Assembly (NCBI GenBank): GCA_035649495.1
Contig: DASRJL010000224.1
Span: 1-64,000 of the forward strand
Source: SG8-41 sp035649495
Lineage (GTDB): Bacteria; Pseudomonadota; Gammaproteobacteria; Burkholderiales; SG8-41
Reading direction: 5' to 3'
DNA length: 64,000 bases
The stretch's first letter is position 1, and each line of letters starts with the position of its first letter. The notes beneath the pieces were generated by a model. The model was not told the origin of the DNA. It made no database searches and saw only the letters and a program-made list of their open reading frames with translations. The translations under genes and the position numbers were made by a program. Shown one piece after another: positions 57,145-64,000 of this stretch.

Positions 57145-58398
57145 TCAGCCCGGTTTGGGCGCCAGGACCAGATTTCTCAACGCCGTAGCGCGCACCAGCG
57201 ACAGCCACACGTAGGCAAGCACGATCGTTGCCCCTCCTGCGAGCGCCAGACGCGGGCCCACAAACGACCCTGCGAGATTCAACAGAAATCCGCCAAAGAA
57301 TACGAGGCTCCAGACCAGCGCGAACACGCTCATCACCCGACCGCGGTAATGGTCCTCGACCAGGGTTTGCAGAATTACCTGCGCACAGGTCAGGAAATAA
57401 CCGTGGCACAGGCCGGCAAAAAAGATCATGCAGCACGACAGCCAGTACCAGTCGCTGAAGGCCAGGCCGATCAACGCGACGCTATAGACGGTCAGGGAGC
57501 CCACCATCAGGTTTCTCGGCGATATGCGCGACTGCATCCAGGCATAGGAAAGCAGGCCGGTCAACGCGCCGACGCCGGCGGCGGAGGCGAGGAATCCAAG
57601 GCCTCGCGAATCGACCTCCAGTACATCCTTGGCGAATACGGGCAGCATGTGTATGTAGCCCATGGCCACGGTGGCATTGATCAGCGACACGGTGATGACC
57701 CTGGCGAAGACTTTGTTGCCGCGTATGTAACGCAGGCTCTCGGTGAAGTTGTTGAGCAGGCTGCCGTGAGAACGCGCTTCGGCGCGCGCGGGGTGAAGCA
57801 GGAACAGCACCGCGATCATGGTGCTGACCGCCGCGGCCGACAGCAGAAAAGTGGTCGGCGCGCCCGCCGCCGCGATGAGAAATCCCGCGATCGAGGGGGC
57901 AATCACGCGGCTGCTGCCGAAAGCCATCGAGATCAGCGGCACCGCGGAGCGCAACAGCGGGCGCGGCAGCAGGCGCGGGAAAAACGACGCGCGCGCGGGC
58001 TCGTCGATGGCGGCCGACAGTCCCCACAGAAATGCTCCCAGCGCCAGGTGCCAGATCTGCGCCACGCCGAGCATCGCCGTCGCGCCGACCATGATCATTG
58101 CGATCGCGGAGTTGACCTGCGCGGCGCCGATCAATTTGCGCGCATCGATGCGATCGGCCAGCACGCCGCCCAGCAGCGTCAGGGCGAACTGGGGCACGAA
58201 ACCGCAAAGATGGATGAAGCCCAGTTGCGCCTGCGAACCCGTGATCTCAAAGGCGAGCCATCCCAGCGTGAAGGCAAACATGTGCTGGCCGACGACCTGC
58301 GTGACCAGGGCCAGCCAGTAGAGGCGAAAGCCGCGCACCTTGAGCGCGAGGAGGGGATTGGCTCTATCTTCCGCGGACGACGCGGTTTGGGTGGCCAT
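57145..58398 (-). CDS. MFS transporter, MFS_3 enterobactin-exporter-like (417 aa)
   Basis: Twelve hydrophobic segments. FRLYWLALVTQVVGQHMFAFTLGWLAFEITGSQAQLGFI and VLADRIDARKLI resemble the MFS_3/EntS-like group. RYIRGNKVFARVITVSLINATVA and ALGYIH-type segments follow. It is a separate paralogue of the transporter at 55917, not a duplicate, with 19 bases between the genes. A possible exporter of siderophore-like or amphipathic compounds, by analogy only. Confidence 0.87.
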   Translation of the reverse strand: MATQTASSAEDRANPLLALKVRGFRLYWLALVTQVVGQHMFAFTLGWLAFEITGSQAQLGFIHLCGFVPQFALTLLGGVLADRIDARKLIGAAQVNSAIAMIMVGATAMLGVAQIWHLALGAFLWGLSAAIDEPARASFFPRLLPRPLLRSAVPLISMAFGSSRVIAPSIAGFLIAAAGAPTTFLLSAAAVSTMIAVLFLLHPARAEARSHGSLLNNFTESLRYIRGNKVFARVITVSLINATVAMGYIHMLPVFAKDVLEVDSRGLGFLASAAGVGALTGLLSYAWMQSRISPRNLMVGSLTVYSVALIGLAFSDWYWLSCCMIFFAGLCHGYFLTCAQVILQTLVEDHYRGRVMSVFALVWSLVFFGGFLLNLAGSFVGPRLALAGGATIVLAYVWLSLVRATALRNLVLAPKPG

Positions 58399-58419
58399 GC
58401 TCCAAGCTTATCAGCCCCC

Positions 58420-58476
58420 GTCAGGGGTCAGGGGTCAGGGGTCAGGCGTGAAGCGTCAGCTGCCAGTCGTCAGGCG
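58420..58476. repeat. Heptamer array with three identical GTCAGGG units
   Basis: GTCAGGG x3, GTCAGGC, then degenerate GTGAAGCGTCAGCTGCCAGTCGTCAGGC. It lies between the MFS start and the stop of the cupin gene on the same strand. Confidence 0.9.
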
Positions 58477-59006
58477 TCGCGCGTCCAATGGGTGAACAGC
58501 GGCCCGCCCTCGCCGTAGACCGGATCGCGTTGCGGCAGCGCGACGCGCGCCACGGCGGCCGTGCTTCGTTTCAGGTTTGACGTGAGGGGCATGCACATGT
58601 CGGGATGCTGGCCCGCCGGATAGGCGCCCACGATCCCCAATTCACCGCGCGACGAGAGCTTCTTGTGCCCCGTGCCGGCCGGCAGCACGATCACGTCGCC
58701 GGGCCGCGCGGTGATAACGATCCCATCGTCCCCGCCGAACTGCGCCGTCACCTCGCCGCTGTAGACGCCGAGCGCTTCGTGCGCATCGCAGTGAAAGTGA
58801 TGAAAAGGGAAAATGCCGTTGCGCCACGCCGCCGGCCACCTGTTGCGGTCGAACAGTTCTTCGAAAGCCTCGGCCAGGTCTGCTGCCGCAGGTGCGACCG
58901 CGCCCGGATACACAAGGAGCGGCCAGCGCGGGTTATTGGGGATAGCGCCGCTCGCCGCGATGCGATGCGCGATGATGCGTGGGGAGTCCTTCGGGTTCGA
59001 GCTCAT
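58470..59006 (-). CDS. Cupin-domain protein, YjlB-like (178 aa)
   Basis: The cupin motif is GIFPFHHFHCDAHEALGVYSGEVTAQFGG at about 62-90, with the His residues and Glu in HHFHxxxHE as metal ligands. The second motif is VITARPGDVIVLPAGTGHKKL. This matches small YjlB-type cupins of unknown reaction. No signal peptide is present. The stop lies inside the degraded end of the heptamer array. Confidence 0.82.
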   Translation of the reverse strand: MSSNPKDSPRIIAHRIAASGAIPNNPRWPLLVYPGAVAPAAADLAEAFEELFDRNRWPAAWRNGIFPFHHFHCDAHEALGVYSGEVTAQFGGDDGIVITARPGDVIVLPAGTGHKKLSSRGELGIVGAYPAGQHPDMCMPLTSNLKRSTAAVARVALPQRDPVYGEGGPLFTHWTRDA

Positions 59007-59042
59007 GCGTTGTTCTCCTGCACATCAAAGAGCGCCAATTGG

Positions 59043-59882
59043 CTAACTTACCTGCGGGTGGCGGGCGTCGTATTCCGCCGCCGCCGCGGCCATCGTCGCG
59101 AACTCCGCCCCACCGTCGCTCAGGTGCTGAAGGAGCTTCTCCAGGATTCTCATCCGGTAGCCGCGCCCCATCACGAAAGGGTGGAACGTATAGGTGAGGA
59201 CGCCCCAGTCGACGGCCTCCTTCATGTACTCGAATTCGTTCAACCAGTTGTCGAGCACCTGGTTCGCGTTCTGCAACCCCGGCTGGACCGACTCCCGGGT
59301 GCGGAGGTACTCGAAGTGCGGGAAATCGTCGAGCGACCAGCTGATCGGCATCTCGATCAGCTTCGTCGGCTTGCCGAAATGGAACGGTTTTTCGAGCTCG
59401 ACCACGTCGCCCTGGCGCACCCGGTACGGCAGGTAGTCGTGCCCCATCATCGAGCTGTCGTAAAAGAAACCGTGCTTGAGCAGTAGCGCTACCGAGTGCT
59501 CGCTCAAATCCCACGAGGGCGAGCGGTAACCGCGCGCATAGCTCCCGGTCAGCGCCTTGATTCTCTCGTTGGCCCGCGTCAGCTCCTCTTCCTCCTGCTC
59601 GCGCGTCAACGTCGCCGGCGGGCGATGCGTCCAGCCGTGGTGCCCGATCTCGCAGCCGGCATCGGCGACCATGCGCGATTCACCCGGATAGGTCTCCAGG
59701 GTGTGCCCGGGGACGAAGAAGCTCGCCGACACCCGGTATTTCGCGAGGAGCTTCAGTATGCGCGGCACCGCCACCGGGCCGAACTCGCCGCGGGAGATCG
59801 GCGTCGGGCTCGTCAGCCCGCGCGCGATGAAGCCCGACATGGCGTCGAAATCGAAGGTGATGCAGACGATGTGTTTTCTCAT
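59043..59882 (-). CDS. NodB-type polysaccharide deacetylase-family protein (279 aa)
   Basis: The NodB motif 1 appears as CITFDFDAM (Asp11, Asp13), with motif 2 in EIGHHGWTHR (His82...His86). YARGYRSPSWDLSE corresponds to motif 3. Later WSLDDFPHFEY and YTFHPFVMGRGYR complete the fold. Members of the PuuE-like branch act on allantoin, and others remove acetyl groups from sugars or cut formamides; the substrate here is open. There is no signal peptide, so it works in the cytoplasm. It starts near a heptamer array of the GTGACCG type. Confidence 0.87.
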   Translation of the reverse strand: MRKHIVCITFDFDAMSGFIARGLTSPTPISRGEFGPVAVPRILKLLAKYRVSASFFVPGHTLETYPGESRMVADAGCEIGHHGWTHRPPATLTREQEEEELTRANERIKALTGSYARGYRSPSWDLSEHSVALLLKHGFFYDSSMMGHDYLPYRVRQGDVVELEKPFHFGKPTKLIEMPISWSLDDFPHFEYLRTRESVQPGLQNANQVLDNWLNEFEYMKEAVDWGVLTYTFHPFVMGRGYRMRILEKLLQHLSDGGAEFATMAAAAAEYDARHPQVS

Positions 59883-59892
59883 CCTAAGATCA

Positions 59893-59927
59893 GTGACCAG
59901 TGACCGGTGACCGGTGACCGGTGACCG
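59893..59927. repeat. Heptamer array of the GTGACCG type
   Basis: GTGACCA GTGACCG GTGACCG GTGACCG GTGACCG. The period is seven, as for the GTCA arrays, but the unit differs. It is directly upstream of the deacetylase start. Confidence 0.92.
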
Positions 59928-59943
59928 GTAACGTCCCCCGTGT

Positions 59944-60771
59944 TCATCTGTGTTTATCTGTGGTTGAGTTTTTCAGCAGGAAGCGACGGTAGTCGCGAGC
60001 GCAGCGGTCCGGCACGGCATCGGTGATATTGTGCGGCAGGCCGTCGTAAACGACGAATTCGCAGTCCGGTATCCGCTCCGGTAGTGCGCGATAGTGCTCT
60101 ACGGTGTGTATCGGGTCCCCGCCGGGGGCGACGGCGAGCGTAGGACAGCGTATGCGCGGCAGATCGGCGACGAACTCGAACTCGCGCATCATCGGCACGA
60201 ACCGCTCGAGCGCCGCGACCGACGTCTTCCCCGACTCGGCAATGAACCAGTCCACGAAGCCGGGCTCGACGGACTTCAGGTCGACGCGGTCCGCGATCGT
60301 GTCGCGCAGGAAAGCGGCGAGCCCCTTCTCGCCTATCTTCCGCACCCAGGAGTTCTGGTCCTGCAGGCCGTGCCTGATGCCCCCCGTGCAGGCAAAGGCG
60401 CCCAGGCTCTGCACGCGGCCGGGATTGTCGATGGCTGCCTTCGCCGCCACGGTCGAGCCTGCCGACGACCCGGCGACGTGGAAGCGCTGCGCGCCGAGAT
60501 GATCGGCAAGCTCGACCACGTCCCGGGCGAGCCGCGGCACGGAGAGCTGGTCGGGCCCGGGAAGCGGCGTCGCGCCATGACCTCGCATGTCGATGCGCGC
60601 CACACGGAACACACCGGCGAGGTGCGGCACCCACGCATAGAAGCGTATCGAGCTGCCCATCGCCGCGTGCACGAGTATGACCGTGTCGGCGGGCCGCCAG
60701 GGGTCCGTGTAGTCATCGAGGAAGTACGCGATCTCAAGGCCATCCGAGGCCTTGAATCTCTGCGCGTTCAT
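59944..60771 (-). CDS. Alpha/beta hydrolase, tandem copy 2 (275 aa)
   Basis: Alpha/beta-hydrolase fold with the oxyanion-side VILVHAAMGSS, a nucleophile elbow GSSAGS (Ser103) and a terminal catalytic His in DGLPHNITD. Its nearest relative is the gene immediately upstream (60768-61595), with the same length and collinear motifs, so the two come from a tandem duplication. The start overlaps the stop of that gene (ATGA). Family-level activity is ester or lactone hydrolysis, or a beta-ketoadipate enol-lactone type. No leader is present. Confidence 0.87.
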   Translation of the reverse strand: MNAQRFKASDGLEIAYFLDDYTDPWRPADTVILVHAAMGSSIRFYAWVPHLAGVFRVARIDMRGHGATPLPGPDQLSVPRLARDVVELADHLGAQRFHVAGSSAGSTVAAKAAIDNPGRVQSLGAFACTGGIRHGLQDQNSWVRKIGEKGLAAFLRDTIADRVDLKSVEPGFVDWFIAESGKTSVAALERFVPMMREFEFVADLPRIRCPTLAVAPGGDPIHTVEHYRALPERIPDCEFVVYDGLPHNITDAVPDRCARDYRRFLLKNSTTDKHR

Positions 60772-61595
60772 GCGCGGCCCTTGTGCTTCAGGAGGAACTT
60801 CAGCAGGTCTTCGGCGCAGCGCTCCGGCACCGAATCGGTGATGTTGTGCGGCAGGCCGTCGTACCAGATGTATTCGCTGTGGGGGACGTGCTGCCTGTAG
60901 ACCTCGTACTGCGCTTTCGACCCCAGGGGATCGTGGCCCGGCATGACGTTCAGCATCGGGCACTTGATTCTGTGCAGGTCCGCCGTGTAGTCGACTTCCT
61001 TCATCATCGGGCCGAAGCGGGCGAAGAGGTCGACATCCGTTTTCGCCGATTCCTCGACGAACCACTTCAGAAAGCCCTTGTCCTGCACGTTCGGGAACCG
61101 CTCCTCGATCGTCTCTTCGAGAAAACTCTTGAAGCCTTTCGCCTTGATGCCGTTTACCCACTTGTTCATGTCGATGTTCGAGGGCTTGAGTCCCGGTGTC
61201 GACGCGAAATTGGCGAGCGTCAGAACACGCTCCGGGTTATCGATTGCGGTGCGCATTGCTACGATCGATCCGGCCGAGGAGCCGGCGAGATGGAAGCGCT
61301 TCAGCCCGAGATGATCGGCGAGCTCGATGACGTCCTTCGTGAGCCGCGTGAGCGAGAGTTGATCCGGTCCCGGGATCTGCGTCCGGCCGTGGCCGCGCAT
61401 GTCGGGGCGCACCACGCGGAAGTGCCGCGACAGTATCGGGATCCACTTGTAGAGGCGGCGCGAGCTGCCCATCGCGGCGTGGATGAGGATCAGCGTTTCC
61501 TGCGGCCCCCAGGGATCGCTGAAATCGTCGATGGCGTAAGCGAGCTTCAATCCGTCGCTCGCGGTCATTTCCTGCATGGTGGACGATAGAGGCAT
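60768..61595 (-). CDS. Alpha/beta hydrolase, tandem copy 1 (275 aa)
   Basis: LILIHAAMGSSRRLYKWIPIL, DMRGHGRT, the nucleophile elbow GSSAGS (Ser107) and DGLPHNITDSVPERCAEDLL span the fold. It shares many blocks with the downstream gene, including RxDMRGHG, PGPDQLS, VELADHLG and GLPHNITD, so it is a paralogue. Enol-lactonase-like or other esterase activity is possible. It is divergent from the mini-Bug gene. Confidence 0.87.
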   Translation of the reverse strand: MPLSSTMQEMTASDGLKLAYAIDDFSDPWGPQETLILIHAAMGSSRRLYKWIPILSRHFRVVRPDMRGHGRTQIPGPDQLSLTRLTKDVIELADHLGLKRFHLAGSSAGSIVAMRTAIDNPERVLTLANFASTPGLKPSNIDMNKWVNGIKAKGFKSFLEETIEERFPNVQDKGFLKWFVEESAKTDVDLFARFGPMMKEVDYTADLHRIKCPMLNVMPGHDPLGSKAQYEVYRQHVPHSEYIWYDGLPHNITDSVPERCAEDLLKFLLKHKGRA

Positions 61596-61619
61596 GCTAT
61601 TCTCCGAAGGAATTCGATT

Positions 61620-61814
61620 ATGCGTACTGGCGCAGCGCGGAGCAACCGGGTGCAGCGGAAATTCTCACGCCGCATGGCGGCACTGGGAATCGTTCTTGCA
61701 TTTGTGTGCGGAGCCGCCGCCGCTGCCCGGCCGGGCGAGTTCGACCGGACGATACGCGAGGAAATCGCCAAATGGGACAAGCTCGTGAAGGCCGCGGGTA
61801 TTACCGCTGAATAG
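61620..61814 (+). pseudogene. Mini-Bug: signal peptide joined to the last 25 residues of a Bug/TctC protein (64 aa)
   Basis: The frame begins with a leader, FSRRMAALGIVLAFVCGAAAAA, and goes straight to EFDRTIREEIAKWDKLVKAAGITAE. The latter matches the C-terminal helix of Bug proteins, such as EFAAFVRSEVERWEKVVKDAGI of the fragment at the window start. About 240 internal residues of a normal receptor are missing. The most likely explanation is an internal deletion. The intact frame leaves open a small secreted product. It lies between the tandem hydrolases and the FlK-like gene. Confidence 0.7.
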
Positions 61815-61887
61815 GCCGGAGAATGGTTTATCCTGTTCGTCCCGCCGGTTTTTCATGGTTCTCGTCAGGTTCTCTTATGGAGCGGAA

Positions 61888-62274
61888 ATGGATACGCTGA
61901 AAGTCGGAATGAAGTTCACGCAGGAATGGGAAGTCACCGAAGCGCGCACGACGCAGCGCGGCGATTACAAGATCTTCTCCACGCCGTCCATGACGGGGCT
62001 CGTGGAGAACGCCGCCAGCGAGCTCATCCGGCCGCACCTCAAGCCGGGCCAGGGCCAGGTCGGCATGTTCGTGACGGTGCGGCACATGGCCTCGACGCCG
62101 CTCGGCAAGAAGGTGCGCGCCGAGGCGGAGCTGATCGGCATAGACCGGCGCCGGCTTTCGTTCAAGGTGAAGATCTACGACGAAGTGGAGCAGGTGGGCG
62201 AATCGGAGCACGATCGTTTCGTCGTGGATCTCGACAAGTACTTCGAAAAGCTGAAGAAGAAAATCAACGGCTGA
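61888..62274 (+). CDS. FlK-like thioesterase (128 aa)
   Basis: Hot-dog fold protein of the fluoroacetyl-CoA thioesterase type: KIFSTPSMTGLVENAASELIRPHL near residue 30, with the ATPAM/TPSMTGL-like active-site loop. GQVGMFVTVRHMASTPLGKKVRAEAEL covers the second strand group. It probably cleaves short acyl-CoA in the cytoplasm. The ATG at 61888 has GGAGCGG upstream. It precedes the CocE-type hydrolase. Confidence 0.83.
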   Translation: MDTLKVGMKFTQEWEVTEARTTQRGDYKIFSTPSMTGLVENAASELIRPHLKPGQGQVGMFVTVRHMASTPLGKKVRAEAELIGIDRRRLSFKVKIYDEVEQVGESEHDRFVVDLDKYFEKLKKKING

Positions 62275-62280
62275 CAACCC

Positions 62281-62351
62281 GTGACCAGTGACCAGTGACC
62301 GGTGACCGGTAGCGATCTGGTGACGCACGAGTCACGGGTCACGAGTCACTC
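62281..62351. repeat. Heptamer arrays of GTGACCA/G and GTCACGG types
   Basis: GTGACCA x2, GTGACCG x2 (62281-62308), then after 22 bases GTCACGG GTCACGA GTCACTC (62331-62351). The two runs are roughly inverted relative to each other. They lie between the FlK-like and CocE genes. Confidence 0.9.
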
Positions 62352-62372
62352 CTTTTTATCTGAAGGATCCGT

Positions 62373-64000
62373 ATGAACACTCCATCAGATCCCTATGTCC
62401 GCACCGAAGTCCGTGACGGCATGCGTATCACGTGGCACCAGCCGATCACCGTGGACGACGGGCTCGTGCTGCGCGCGGACGTATATCGCCCCATCGAGGA
62501 CATCCGCGTCCCGGTGATACTGAACTACGGGATTTACGCGAAGGGACTCGCGTACCAGGACGGCTACCCGTTGCAGTGGGAAAAGATGGTCGCCGACTAT
62601 CCGGAGATCCTGGCGGCCTCGACCAACAAGTACCAGAACTGGGAGACCACCGACCCCGAGCGCTGGGTCCCGCACGGCTACGCCATCGTGCGCGTGGATT
62701 CCCGCGGCGCGGGATGGTCGCCCGGCTTCATGGATCCCGCCAGCCCGCGGGAGATCGAGGACCTGTATCAATGCATCGAATGGGCGGGCACGCAGCCCTG
62801 GAGCAACGGGAAGGTGGGCATGCTGGGCATCTCGTATTACGCGAGCAACCAGTGGCGCGTGGCGGGCATGCATCCGCGCCATCTCGCCGCCATCATCCCC
62901 TGGGAAGGACAGAACGACCGCTACCGGGACTCCGGCTATCACGGCGGGATCCTCTGCCAGTTCCAGGAGCGCTGGGCCAAGCACCAGGTGGCGAACATCC
63001 AGTACGGCCGCGGCGAACGGGCGAAGAAGAACACCAACACGGGTGAATCCGTCGCGAGCCCGGTTACGTTGAGCGACGAGGAGCTGGCGAGGAACCGGGT
63101 GGACGCCTTCGAGGAGCTGAAGAAGCACCCGCTCTTCGACGACTGGCACCGCTCGCGTACGGCGGATCTCTCGCTCGTGCGAACCCCGCTGCTCACTTGC
63201 GCGAACTGGGGCGGCCAGGGAATACACCCGCGCGGGAACTTCAACGGCTACACGGAAACACCCGCCGACACGCCCAAGTGGCTCGAGGCCCACGGCGACT
63301 CGCACTGGTCGCTTTTCTCGAGCGACTACGGCCTCGATCTGCAGAAGCGGTTCTTCGACCACTTCCTGAAGGGCGAGAAGAACGGCTGGGACAAGCAGCC
63401 GAAGGTGCAGTTGAATATCCGCCATCCCGGGGAGCGCTTCGTGCGGCGCCACGAGAACGAGTGGCCGCTCGCGCGCACGCAATGGACGAAGTTCTATCTC
63501 GACCCTGCGGGGAAGGCGCTGAGCGCGCAGCCGTTGGCGCAGGCCGGCAAGACCGAATACGAAGCCTCGGGCAGCGGCGTGACGTTCTCAACGCCGCCGC
63601 TGGAGCGGGAGACGGAGATCACGGGCCCGATGATGGCCCGGCTCCACCTCTCGTCCTCGACGAAGGACACGGATCTCTTCCTCATCGTCCGCGTATTCGA
63701 TCCCGCGGGAAAGGAGCTCACTTTCATGGGCTCCACCGATCCGAACACGCCGATCGCCAACGGCTGGCTCCGGGCGTCGCACCGCCGGCTCGATCCGCAA
63801 AGGAGCAAGCCCTGGCGACCGTACCACCCGCACGACCGCGCGGAGCCCCTGACGCCGGGCGAAATCTACGAATGCGACGTGGAGATCGTCACGAGCTGCA
63901 TCGTCGTGCCGGCCGGCTGGCGCGTGGCGCTGACGGTCCGCGGCAAGGATTACGAGTACGAGGGCGAGCTCACCGAGTTCGGGAAGAAGTTCCACTACGG
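62373..64000 (+). CDS. CocE/NonD-type alpha/beta hydrolase, partial (542 codons in window)
   Basis: The gene runs off the window end. The N-terminal alpha/beta domain has RITWHQPITVDDGLVLRADVYRP. The nucleophile is in GMLGISYYASNQ (Ser154). A later HGDSHW near 300 suits the catalytic His. RLHLSSSTKDTDLFLIVRVFDP opens the beta-jelly-roll domain typical of S15/CocE enzymes. AAGGA lies upstream of the ATG. These are esterases or acylaminopeptidases; the substrate is unknown. The start is supported by the match to the family opening. Confidence 0.88.
   Translation, partial: MNTPSDPYVRTEVRDGMRITWHQPITVDDGLVLRADVYRPIEDIRVPVILNYGIYAKGLAYQDGYPLQWEKMVADYPEILAASTNKYQNWETTDPERWVPHGYAIVRVDSRGAGWSPGFMDPASPREIEDLYQCIEWAGTQPWSNGKVGMLGISYYASNQWRVAGMHPRHLAAIIPWEGQNDRYRDSGYHGGILCQFQERWAKHQVANIQYGRGERAKKNTNTGESVASPVTLSDEELARNRVDAFEELKKHPLFDDWHRSRTADLSLVRTPLLTCANWGGQGIHPRGNFNGYTETPADTPKWLEAHGDSHWSLFSSDYGLDLQKRFFDHFLKGEKNGWDKQPKVQLNIRHPGERFVRRHENEWPLARTQWTKFYLDPAGKALSAQPLAQAGKTEYEASGSGVTFSTPPLERETEITGPMMARLHLSSSTKDTDLFLIVRVFDPAGKELTFMGSTDPNTPIANGWLRASHRRLDPQRSKPWRPYHPHDRAEPLTPGEIYECDVEIVTSCIVVPAGWRVALTVRGKDYEYEGELTEFGKKFHY

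Noticed and set aside
1..64000. tRNA or rRNA genes, prophage or insertion-sequence transposase
   Set aside because: No T-loop plus acceptor-stem pattern, rRNA-like text or transposase motif was noticed on either strand.

Overview
The window is high-GC, tightly packed bacterial DNA, most likely from a betaproteobacterium of the Burkholderiales type. The main reason is seven genes, plus one remnant, for periplasmic solute-binding proteins of the Bug/TctC family, which is expanded in Bordetella, Cupriavidus and relatives. The other genes also fit a soil or environmental catabolic generalist: CaiB-type CoA transferases, Rid proteins, MmgE/PrpD, TauD/TfdA oxygenases and TPP enzymes. No ribosomal, tRNA, phage or transposase gene was seen. 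This is accessory or catabolic chromosome, not core.

Layout. 1-9.6 kb: end of a Bug gene, asparaginase-like protein, GST-like protein, then a minus-strand set (unknown conserved protein, a UGA-containing UGSC selenoprotein candidate, TauD-like dioxygenase, class V aminotransferase), then a plus-strand Bug / Rid / FMN alpha-hydroxyacid dehydrogenase set. 9.6-20 kb: a triple-Rid protein, two 2OG or PhyH oxygenases, a Rieske oxygenase, a TPP enzyme, SRPBCC and NTF2-like secreted proteins, a TPR protein and an LLM oxidoreductase. 20-33 kb: thioesterase, ketopantoate reductase-like enzyme, a Trp/Ala heptad coiled-coil protein, MFS transporter, two TauD/TfdA enzymes, Rid, Bug, CMD, CinA-like, the DUF35/thiolase pair, a MidA-like methyltransferase and an NHL propeller. 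33-46 kb: Bug, LLM, double CMD, Rid, a double CoA transferase, DUF6481, M23 peptidase, SDR, cupin, Bug, a second type of solute-binding protein, Rid, Bug and aldo/keto reductase. 46-64 kb: TPP enzyme, Bug, an orphan molybdenum hydroxylase large subunit, amidohydrolase, NTF2-like, PrpD plus PAS histidine kinase, two MFS transporters, cupin, polysaccharide deacetylase, two tandem alpha/beta hydrolases, a mini-Bug remnant, FlK-like thioesterase and a CocE-type hydrolase running off the end.

How the genes fit together: the repeated grouping of a Bug receptor with one or two oxidoreductases, hydrolases, Rid proteins or CoA transferases suggests many small uptake-and-degrade modules for organic acids or amides. 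No TctA/TctB membrane subunits are present here.

The most unusual content is (1) a gene with an in-frame UGA in a U-G-S-C motif, followed by a perfect 9-bp hairpin, and (2) period-7 repeat arrays, mostly GTCAGGG/GTCATGG/GTCAGGC, placed at gene boundaries throughout the window. In three places these arrays sit beside an 80-bp interspersed palindromic element.
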